From: Mercurialis annua
Taxonomy: Eukaryota; Streptophyta; Magnoliopsida; Malpighiales; Euphorbiaceae
DNA: 64,000 nt
Direction: 5' to 3'
Assembly (NCBI RefSeq): GCF_937616625.2
Contig: NC_065577.1
Coordinates: 8,659,001 to 8,723,000, forward strand
The notes beneath the pieces were generated by a model. It was not told where the DNA came from, searched no databases, and was given only the letters and a program-made list of their open reading frames with translations. This document shows, one piece after another, positions 55,207 through 64,000 of this stretch. The translations under genes and the position numbers were made by a program. Each line of letters begins with the position of its first letter. The first letter of the stretch is position 1.

Positions 55207-57324
55207 TTATTTTCTTCATTGCCTTCCTATTCAGAAGCTTTCATTCTTCTTCTTTATCGGTTGCCTTTTTCAGAAGAGGAGGTGTTAGCTGCGCTTTCTA
55301 GTTGCGACAGTAATAAGTCGCCGGGTCCGGATGGGTTTAATTTTTTCTTTTATAGAAAAGCTTGGAGTATTTTAAAGAAGGACATTATGAACCTGTTTTA
55401 CAGTTTTCATCAGACTGGGGATTTTCCTACTGGCTTGAATACAGCGTTTTTGGTTCTTCTACCGAAAATCAAAGGTGCTTCAAATGTTTCAGATTTTCGG
55501 CCTATCAGCTTAGTTAATGGCATCCTGAAGTTGGTCTCTAAGGTTTTGGCAACCAGATTAGCTCCCGTTCTTCCTTCCATCATCTCAGATAACCAATTTG
55601 GGTTTGTTAGAGGCAGAAATATTCACGACTGCCATATGATTGCTTCAGAGCTCATCCACCTTACTCACAGTCGTAAAGAGCAAGTTTTCATGATTAAGTT
55701 AGATTTCAAGAAAGCTTTTGATTCCATCTCTTGGGAATTTATTCTTAAAATGCTTACCCAGATGAATTTTGATTCCACTTGGTCAAATTGGATTTCTTCT
55801 TGCTTTTCCTCTTCTCAGTTATCAGTCCTTGATAATGGGTGCCCTTCGGAGAATTTCTTTATGGAAAAGGGGGTTAGGCAAGGTGACCCCCTTTCTCCTA
55901 TGTTATTTGTTATGTTGAAGGTTTAAGGGCTATTTTTTCAAGTGCTATTTCTAAAGGTCTGATAGATGGTATCTCAGTGGATGGCTATGACACTCCGATT
56001 TCTATTCTGCAATTCGCAGATGATATTCTTCTCTTTGTTCCTAATGATATAGAGAAAATTAGAAACCTCTTGCGTATCCTGCGTTGTTTTGAGTTGATCT
56101 CGGGTTTGCAAATCAATTTTCAAAAGTCTTCCTTAATTGGAATCAATGTGGATACTCCTTCTCTGAACTCGGCAGCAGCAGTTTTAAATTGCAAAGTTGA
56201 TTCTTTTCCGATTATTTACTTGGGTCTTCCTCTCTCTCTATCTAAAGTTAAGGCTAAGTCATGGGATCCTGTTGTCCAGAATTTTTCTTCTCAGCTGTCA
56301 AATTGGCGAGGTAATCTTCTTTCTCCTGCAGGAAGATTAGTTTTGATTAAGTCGGTTCTTAGTAGCTTGCCAATTGATTACATGTGTTCTTTTAAGATGC
56401 CTCAATCCGTTGTTCAAAATCTAGAACAAATAATGAGGCGTTTTCTATGGAGAGGGTCTGCGGATGGAAATTATTTTAGCAAGGTGGCTTGGCCGGTGGT
56501 TTGTTTGCCTTTCGCGGATGGAGGTTTAAATTTAACCCCATTTAAATTAAAAAACTCTTGTTTGCTTTTTAAATGGATCTGGAAACTAATGAATGTTGAT
56601 ACTTGCTCTCTTTGGTATGCTGTAATTTCTAATAGCTTGAGAATTTATTTTTGGTTCGATCTTCTTTCCGGAAATCGCCAACGATTATCCCACATTTGGC
56701 GTGATATTATGTCTAATTGTATTGAAGATTCATCTATTTGGGGAGTTTTTATGTCTCACATTACGGTCAAGTTGGGTAATGGCACTACAACAAGATTGTG
56801 GTTGGACAAATGGGTGGGGATGAGTTCTCTGGAATCGCAATTTGGCTCTTTGTTTAATCTTTGTAGAAATCAGAATTTATTAGTCTCAGAAGCCTTTGTC
56901 CCTACTCGGTCAGACTTCTCAAATTTCTCCTGGGCGCAGCGGCTTCGTATTGGTGAAGCTGCTGACTTTCAACGCCTTCAGCAGCTGCTGGCAGCAGCTC
57001 GGCCTGATACTGTTGACCGGGACAGATTTGTTTGGTTGGGTTCAAAAGAATACTCTTCAGCTTCCATGCTTGGTTTGATGAGAAGCAACATGGCGGGTTC
57101 TCTAGATTCAGACGGAAGGAACGCTTTAATTCGCACCATTTGGGCAACAAAGCTCCCGCCTCAGATTCAATTTTTTCATTGGCTTTTGGCCAGAGATAGA
57201 ATTTCTTGTTATTCTACTTTAGCCAGGAGGGGGATAATCTTGCATGAGAATAGCGGGTGTTTATTATGTTTGGAAGAGGACACTTCGATTCACATCTTGT
57301 TACATTGTCACTTTGCTTGGTGTA
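55207..57324 (+). pseudogene. LINE ORF2 with RT, 5'-truncated, frameshifted and cut by a gypsy element
   Basis: The best-preserved LINE here. The RT starts at LPFSEEEVLAALSSCDSNKS and includes SPGPDGF, FRPISLVNG, the catalytic IKLDFKKAFDS (near 55700), GVRQGDPLSP (near 55875), and FADDILLF (near 56013). A single-base-scale frameshift at about 55905-55918 separates GDPLSP from FADD. The thumb (NLLSPAGRLVLIKSVLSSLP) and the start of the zinc-binding domain follow, to CHFAW at 57318. The gypsy 5' LTR begins at 57325 and cuts the domain. There is no endonuclease, so it is 5'-truncated. Not active. Confidence 0.9.
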
Positions 57325-59481
57325 TGTAATACCCCAAAATATTATAAGATAATTACGTCGTGCCACGTGTCGTGATTTCCGATAAATTAAATTAAGGAGA
57401 ATTTAATTTAATCGTATCGGGAATTTAAAATAAATTTTAATAAGTCAATTAGCAGGATTTGGGGATTTGACTTCAGAAATTAATATAAAATAATTTATAA
57501 ATCCCGTAATGGATTTTATTTCGCCAAAGTACGCGAAATAATTTATAGTATTTATGGTAAAAGTTGCGAATCGATCGGAGATCGTTTAAAATTTGGACGC
57601 GAATAGGTTATGGACTAAATTGGAACTTTTGAAAAGTTTCAAGGACCAAAGTGAAAATTAGCCAGGTTATATATATATATCTTTTCCTTCAGATGAAGGA
57701 ATCACCAGATCCTTCTTCTCCTTCTTCGTTCCAAAAACGGCGATAACGTACGGTTCGTCGCGCGGTTTCCGTTTCTCGTCCGTTTCTGACGTTCTATAAC
57801 TCCAAACGATCGTATTTCGACGGGTAATTACGGTAAGCTTGACGTTTTAGCGTTTCGTTGATTATATTTTGAGTTATATCGATTCAAAGTTTTAGGCCAC
57901 GAAACGATTTTATCGTTCATTCGATTATAGGATCGTATTTGGGTGTTTTGAAGTTAGAAATAGCGTTTTAGTTACGTTTTGAGCGTTTTGGCACGATGGA
58001 GCACGTCGGAAAATGATTTCCGGGCAAAAGCCTGTGGCTGTGCGTCACACAACCGAACTGTGCGAACGCACAGCAGGACTGTGCGAACGCACAGTCATGG
58101 ACTGTGCGAACGCACAGTCATGGACTGTGCGAACGCACAGTCATGGACTGTGCGAACGCACAGTCACACCGTGCAGACGCACAGTCCCCTGTGCAATCGC
58201 ACAGGCAGACGTGCGTACGCACAGTGTTTTCGCCAATCGACCTAGTTCTTCGAGAAAATTATATACGCGCATATCGAGATTTGAAATGGATTAGTAATTG
58301 ATTAATGTGAGACATTAACTTAATGAGGTTAAAAGAGAATTGAGTTAAAAGTGATATTTTATCCATAAACGAGTTTGATACCGTTTATCGGGATAATCCC
58401 GTGAGAGGCACGACGGTTAATAAAGTTCAGTATGTCTAGTCTCGAGTCTAGAGTCAATCTTAGAATAGGATTCTAACTCAAGTCAAATGTTTTAAAAATT
58501 TGCTTTAGATCCGGCGAGGCAAGAAGCAGCTGGACCAGTAGTTCGGGAAGCTTGACGTTCTAAAGCCCCGACGTATTTTTGGATAAGCGTTTTCTGTGAG
58601 TTTATACGATGTGCTTTTAAAGTATTTATTTAAGCAATTATTTTATATTGCTTTATATTTGAACTGCATGTTTTATATGCGAATTCTTTTTGTGAATTGC
58701 ATATGTTTGATTTGAAACCAGTATTGATCCGATGGAATGTGCTACCTATTGGGCGACAATAGGACTGTGTGATCACCAGTTTTGATATGACTCAGCTGGG
58801 AGCTGATGTTGAATATGAAATTTACGATTGGGTTATGATTTTGATACGAGAGAGCACTCGGCTACGGTGTAGTCTGGAGTCCCCGTATCTAATGGTTGGG
58901 CCACCAGCGAGGTTGACTCGCAATTGATATTTATGATTGGGTTGATCGATTGATTATTAGTATGTTTGAGGATTAAGGTTTCATTCGGATCCTGTACTTG
59001 GCTGTATATGATTGATTACGATTTTATGATTTATTAAATGTATGAACTCACTCAGTATATCCCAATATACTGACCCCTCACAGATTTCCTTTCAGGATAA
59101 AGACGCTTTGAAGCAACGGACTTCTATCCTACTTCCAGAAGTCTGTATTTTTTAGTATGTAAAGAAACAGTACTTTACTCTTAGAGCTGCAGTAGATAAG
59201 TATTTTGCCAGTCAGCTTGTATGTATAGTTTTCTGTAAATATTACTTTAACGTTTTAAAGTTTTAAACGTTTTACGCTTGCTGCGTTATATATATATTGT
59301 GACTGCCAGAGGGTATGTGTGCCTGGCATGTGTGCTTCTGCATGACACGTGCTTATTTATGTCATGCATGTCGTTTATGTTTCGCGAAAAATTATTTTAC
59401 GTTTTTAGGCTTGCTACGGGTTTTGGAGCAACCACTCCCATTCCCTAGCGTCGGTCTCGTCCTTGAGATTGGGTCGTGACA
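57325..59481 (+). mobile_element. 5' LTR (copy D) of a gypsy retrotransposon
   Basis: 2157 bp, TGTAATACC...GTCGTGACA, followed after 4 bp by the primer-binding site. TATA box near 57667-57680; palindrome array at 58043-58226. The ends are very similar to solo LTR copy B, the middle is not. The 5 bp to the left, GTGTA (57320-57324), should recur beyond the 3' LTR outside the window. It lies in the zinc-binding domain of a dead LINE. Confidence 0.95.
58043..58226. repeat. Palindrome array in LTR copy D (CTGTGCGAACGCACAG units)
   Basis: Five perfect copies of the 16-bp dyad CTGTGCG-AA-CGCACAG at 58058, 58079, 58102, 58125 and 58148, spaced 21-23 bp by GCAGGA- or TCATGGA-type spacers. Weaker dyads follow (GTGCAGACGCAC, CTGTGCAATCGCACAG, GTGCGTACGCAC). 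The layout is the same as in copy B but the arms are different. Confidence 0.95.
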
Positions 59482-59485
59482 ATGT

Positions 59486-59497
59486 TGGTATCAGAGC
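59486..59497 (+). other. Primer-binding site (initiator Met tRNA)
   Basis: TGGTATCAGAGC, four bases after the LTR end, complementary to the 3' end of plant initiator methionine tRNA. This is the usual minus-strand primer site for this type of LTR retrotransposon and fixes the element's orientation and LTR edge. Confidence 0.92.
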
Positions 59498-59744
59498 ATG
59501 GTCCAGTTACCATTGCTTATGTTAGAAGAGTGATTAATTTTCTTAGGATTCTACTGGAGCATATAGGGTTCGAGTCTTGTCTTTGTTACGTATTCATTTG
59601 ATTTTTAAACTTTCAGCTTTTCCTCTAGGATGTGAGTCTGTCTTACGTGTGTGTTCTCTTGTGATGAGATGCGCGTTTTTTATGGTATGCGTTTGCAATA
59701 ATATGTGATTGTGTGGCTAAGTAACGCTGTTTGTCTTGGTCAGG

Positions 59745-61016
59745 ATGTCTGACCAACGACAAGAAGTAGAGCGAGCTGCCGCTGCAGCACGTAATGTTAT
59801 AGAAGGGGCGCATGACGTCCATCCAGAAGCTCAAGATGAGTCTTCTGTTCAGGGTGGAGGAGGTGGTGGCCAAGAGGCCCAGGCGCAGGCACCTGGAGTG
59901 CAAGCGCAAGCCCAACAACCTAATGTTGTGGGTTTTGATCTGAATAAGTTTCTTACGGGAATTGCGGCTATGCAAGCTAATCAGGCAGAGGTGCAGAATA
60001 TGCATCGTGAATAATTACAGCAGCAACAGTTACGTAATGTGGCTTTTACTGACCGAGATATCGTTTTGGCTTATATGCGCCTCAAGCCAACTAAGTTTGA
60101 CAGTACAGGCGATGCTCTCGATTTCCTCGAAGAAGTAGAACGTAACGCTCGACGCCTGCAAGCTAATGAGAGACAGACCATCATTATGGTGGAAATGTCA
60201 TTGAAAGGACCTGCGAAACATTGGTTTCAGCAGCATATTCAGCCAACCATGGGCACTATGACCTGGGCTGAATTTGCAAATCACTTTAGGGAATACTTTT
60301 TACCATATGCGGTGACGGAGAGTTATCGTAGTCAGTGGTTAACCCTGAGTAGAGGCAACCGGTCTGTGCAAGAGTATGTGACGGAGTTTACCAGGGTGAG
60401 TAGGTTTGCACCAGACCTGACTACAGACCCAGTCAGAGTGAACTCGAGGTTTGTAGAGGGTCTAGGAGCTGAATTTGTGAGTCTGACGTCTGATATCGGA
60501 AGAACCCTAGTGCAACTGATTGACAGTGCTAGGCAAATGGAAATTTCTCTGATCCGTTTTGGGAGGATTCCTGATCCTTCCAATGTTGCGCCTGTGAGGA
60601 GTGATGTGTTTCGCAGCGTACAGAGCGCACCTATCCAATCATACGTTAGAAGTTATTCTCGACCCCCATCACGTCAGCAGAGAAATAAGAGAGCTCGGTA
60701 TGGAACTAGAGTTAGTACTTCAGGCACCGGAGTTAGTGCCAGATCGATGAGTGATATGGGAGGCGGAGTTCCTTTATGTCTGAATTGTAATAGGAGACAT
60801 TATGGCGCGTGCTACATTGCTACTGGAGCATGTTTTAATTGTGGTCAACGGGGCCATTTTGTTAGAGATTGTCCGAGGCAGATGCCCCAGGGTTTGATGA
60901 CCACTGTAGTACAACCTTCTTATCAGCAGCAGAGGACTGCACAGCAGGCAGCATCAGGATATGATCAGACAGGAAGTACCTTCACTAGTCAGAGAGGCCG
61001 TGGTTATGCAAATTGA
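59745..61016 (+). pseudogene. Gypsy gag region, with an in-frame stop
   Basis: The gag protein that would package element RNA. It starts at ATG 59745 (MSDQRQEVERAAAAAR), has a Gly/Gln/Ala-rich part, then the gag core (LDFLEEVERNARRL, AKHWFQQHI, WAEFANHFREYFLP, about 60110-60310), and a zinc knuckle CFNCGQRGHFVRDCP (60831-60875) preceded by CLNCNRRHYGAC, the split pattern usual in plant chromovirus-type elements. The frame is interrupted by TAA at 60012-60014 and again by TGA at 61014-61016; otherwise it stays in one frame into pol, as expected for a single gag-pol frame. This copy cannot make full-length gag. Confidence 0.88.
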
Positions 61017-63044
61017 GGAGGCAGAAATGGCGGAGGACGTGGTACTGGTCAGACTTTGCAGGCTGGCGGAAGTCAGGCTAGGGTCTTTGCACTGAATCCT
61101 CAGGAGGCTCAGGCTTCCAATGTTGTGGTGCAAGGTACCTTTCCTATCGCTTCTCAAGACGCATTAGTTTTATTTGATCTGGGCGCTACACATTCTTTTA
61201 TTTTGCCTAGCTTTGCTAGTAAATTAGGAGTGCAACCAGCGTACCTTAGGAACCCTTTATCCGTAGCTACCCCAGTTGGCGAGAGTGTGGAAGTTAGTAT
61301 CGTTTACCCGTCTTGTCCTGTGAAAGTTCAAGGACGAGATTTGTTAGTCGATTTAATTTTACTCGAGGTATTAGCTTTTGACGTCATACTAGGAATGAAT
61401 TGGTTAGCTCAACACTACGCCAATGTGGATTGCCGAAAGAAGACGGTGACGTTCAACACACCTGGAATTGAAGCGGTTTCAATTCAGGGTGATAAGATGG
61501 AATCTTCTACGAGTATTATTTCAGCTATTAAAGCTTGTCGCATGTTAAAGAAGGGATGTCAAGGATTCTTAGCGATAGTACGAGATGTGGAGAAGAAAAG
61601 TGTGAATTTAAGTGATGTACCAGTGGTGTCGGAGTATCCAGACGTTTTCCCAGAGGAATTACCTGGATTACCTCCAGATCGCGAGATTGAATTTTGTATC
61701 GAATTGGCTCCCGGCACGAAGCCAATATCGATACCTCCTTATCAAATGGCGCCAGCAGAGCTCAAAGAACTTAAGGATCAGTTAGAAGAATTGTTTAATC
61801 GTGGTTTCATCAGACCGAGTGTATCCCCGTGGGGTGCACCAGTGTTATTCGTGAAAAAGAAAGATGGATCGCTTCGATTATGTATCGATTATCGACAGCT
61901 GAACAAGGTGACGATCAAGAATAAGTATCCGTTACCTAGAATCGACGATTTATTCGACCAGTTGCAAGGAGCGAAGTATTTCTCCAAGATTGATCTGAGA
62001 TCAGGCTATCATCAACTGAAGATTCGCGATGATGATGTTCAGAAGACTGCTTTTCGAACTCGATACGGTCATTACGAATTTCTCGTTATGTCATTCGGAT
62101 TGACGAACGCCCCAGCAGCCTTCGTGGATTTGATGAATAGGATATTCAAACCATACTTGGATCAGTTTGTGATCGTGTTCATCGACGACATTTTAATTTA
62201 TTCGCGTACAGAGGAAGAACACGCTCAACATCTGCGGATAGTACTACAGACGCTAAGGGAGCATCAGCTTTACGCCAAATTCTCTAAATGTGAATTTTGG
62301 CTAACGGAAGTGACTTTCTTAGGTCATGTGGTTTCACAAAGCGGCATCAAGGTTGATCCAAAGAAGATTGAAGCTGTGATAGAATGGAAGCGGCCTGAAT
62401 CAGCTACGGAAGTTAGAAGTTTCCTTGGTTTAGCGGGATATTACAGACGATTCGTGCAAGATTTTTCAAAGATCGCCGTACCTTTGACGAAGTTAACTCA
62501 GAAAAACGCAAAATTCAACTGGACGGACCAGTGTGAATTTAGTTTTCTGAAACTGAAAGAGTGTCTGACGACAGCACCAGTCTTAGCATTACCAGAAGAA
62601 ACAGAAGGATTCACAGTTTACTGTGATGCGTCAAGAGTTGGACTAGGATGCGTCCTTATGCAACACGGTCGAGTGATTGCACACGCTTCGCGACAGCTTA
62701 AGAAGCATGAGACGAATTACCCGACGCATGATCTAGAGTTAGCAGCGGTGATTTTTGCGTTGAAGATTTGGAGACATTATTTATACGGCGCTACGTGCGA
62801 GATCTTTACAGATCATAAAAGCTTGAAGTATATTTTTGATCAACGAGAGTTAAACCTCAGACAGCGACGATGGATGGAGTTACTGAAAGACTATGACTGT
62901 ACGATACAATACCATCCAGGTAAGGTCAACGTAGTGGCGGATGCATTAAGCAGGAAGTCGGCAGGAAGTGTCGCGCATGTTACAACAACGTGGCGGAGGC
63001 CATTAATCAACGAGATTCATACGATGTTTAGCCAAGGGGTTTGA
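61017..63044 (+). pseudogene. Gypsy protease, reverse transcriptase and RNase H region
   Basis: In the same frame as gag. The protease site is altered: it reads DLGATHSF at about 61176, where the family has D-S/T-G, so the catalytic motif is damaged. RT follows with [10 protein letters not shown] (catalytic D at 61992), [10 protein letters not shown], and the FIDD box at 62178-62189. RNase H has YCDAS (D at 62625), HDLELAAV and TDHKSL. The clade looks like Del/Tekay chromoviruses by RT wording, LTR length and tRNA-Met primer; the chromodomain that would prove it lies past the window. A frameshift near 63035-63042 ends this frame just before integrase. Confidence 0.9.
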
Positions 63045-64000
63045 GTTTGAGATTTCATCTCTCGGAAACTTAATGGCTCAGCTAACGATACGATCGACGT
63101 TGATAGACCATATCAAAGAATTACAAGCGGACGACCCTCAATTGAAGCATCTAATTGAGGAAGTTCAACGAGAAAAGAGTCAAGATTTCAGTATCGTCAA
63201 TGCAATGCTGAAATACGGCAATCGAATGTGCGTTCCAGACATGGAAGACTTAAGACAGAAGATTATGGAAGAGGCTCATGGAACGATGTATAGCGTTCAT
63301 CCAGGTTCTACGAAGATGTATCACGACATCAAATCAACGTACTGGTGGAGCGGAATGAAGAAAGATATCGCAGAGTTTGTGGCTAAATGCCCAACTTGTC
63401 AACAAGTCAAGTTGGAGCATCAGCGGCCTTACAGATTTCTTCAGCCATTACCCAACCCGGAGTGGAAGTGGGAGCAAATCACGATGGATTTCGTAGTTGG
63501 ATTGCCCAAAATGCAAAAAGGTTTTGACTCTATATGGGTAATCGTGGATCGTTTGACGAAGTCAGCGCACTTCATTCCTATAAAGACGACTTTTCTGCAG
63601 CAAAGTTGGCGGAGACTTATATCGATAAGATTGTGAGCCTACACGGAGTTCCCGTGTCAATCGTTTCCGACAGAGGTTCCATATTTACCTCTCATTTCTG
63701 GAAGAGCTTACAAGATGCGTTGGGAACACGATTGAATTTCAGCACTGCGTTTCACCCTCAGACGGACGGTCAGTCTGAGCGAACAATTCAAACGTTAGAA
63801 GATATGCTTCGACTATGCGTATTAGACTTCGGAGATAGTTGGGATACGTACCTACCTCTAGTCGAATTCGCCTACAACAACAGCTATCACTCGAGTATCG
63901 AGATGGCTCCATACGAAGCGTTATACGGGCGAAAATGTCGTTCCCCTATCTGTTGGGATGAAGTCGGTGAGCGAAAGCTCACTGGGGCAGAGATCATCCA
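63045..64000 (+). pseudogene. Gypsy integrase region, frameshifted, cut by the window edge
   Basis: Begins in a second frame with the H2C2 zinc domain (H...H in HGTMYSVHPGSTKMYHD, then CPTCQQ; about 63278-63410). The first catalytic D is in MDFVVGLP (63487). A second frameshift near 63585-63600 moves the rest to another frame, where the second D (63669) and E (63777) stand exactly 35 residues apart, the D-D35-E spacing. The core runs to the window end, so the C-terminus and any chromodomain are not visible. Confidence 0.88.

Noticed and set aside
57979..58301. Three plus-strand frames over the LTR D array
   Set aside because: All three frames are open only because the 21-23-bp repeat lacks stops; residues are repeat text (NAQSWT, RTHSHG).
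59643..60005. 120-codon minus-strand frame opposite gag
   Set aside because: A shadow of the gag coding strand, with no features of its own.

Overview
This 64 kb window is nuclear DNA of a flowering plant, most likely a eudicot. The evidence is GT-AG introns, an intron-containing ubiquitin-eL40 gene, S1-like (SPH) secreted proteins, a plant MBOAT wax synthase, chloroplast and mitochondrial gene pieces, and dense plant-type transposons in AT-rich DNA. Species cannot be called. It is a gene-poor region: five genes look intact, and most of the rest is nested transposable elements and their debris.

Host genes, left to right: a stub of a wax synthase (6638-6697) and an intact intronless wax synthase (17965-19020), which are the two halves of an old tandem duplication; three S1-like genes (23985-24371, 29304-29693, 36251-36631) with a promoter-only relic of a fourth near 54.8 kb; and a five-exon ubiquitin-eL40 fusion gene (30719-32363) between the second and third S1-like genes. 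These genes share no pathway; their grouping reflects tandem duplication.

Mobile DNA by region. 0.27-2.8 kb: solo gypsy LTR. 3.1-6.7 kb: LINE tail and the wax-synthase upstream copy riddled with MITEs. 6.7-12 kb: 3' part of a Tat/Ogre-like element (tandem repeats, polypurine tract, 3' LTR with a nested hAT foldback). 12.6-17.6 kb: Mutator-type MITEs, a ~195-bp tandem array and a 4.6-kb insertion in the wax-synthase upstream region. 21.3-22.8 kb: dead LINE. 24.8-27.8 kb: dead LINE split by a CACTA-type MITE and a solo LTR. 37-42.4 kb: LINE pieces and a second tandem duplication whose copies hold different MITEs. 42.5-48.2 kb: organelle-derived DNA (nad1, rpoC2 and rps3 pieces) containing a Stowaway MITE and a solo LTR of a different family. 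48.4-53.3 kb: dead LINE split by a solo LTR. 55.2-57.3 kb: dead LINE split by a gypsy element that runs from 57325 past the window end, with complete 5' LTR, primer-binding site, gag and most of pol, broken in several places.

The most unusual signal is a set of arrays of short perfect palindromes (about 14-21 bp). They sit at a similar internal place in four LTRs of one gypsy family, and also in an unrelated solo LTR and in the middle of a Mutator-like foldback element. The unit sequence differs in every element, yet three of the arrays use the same 7+AA+7 layout with a CGAACG core. A second strength of the window is that its two tandem duplications supply natural empty sites, so many insertions and their target duplications can be read directly.
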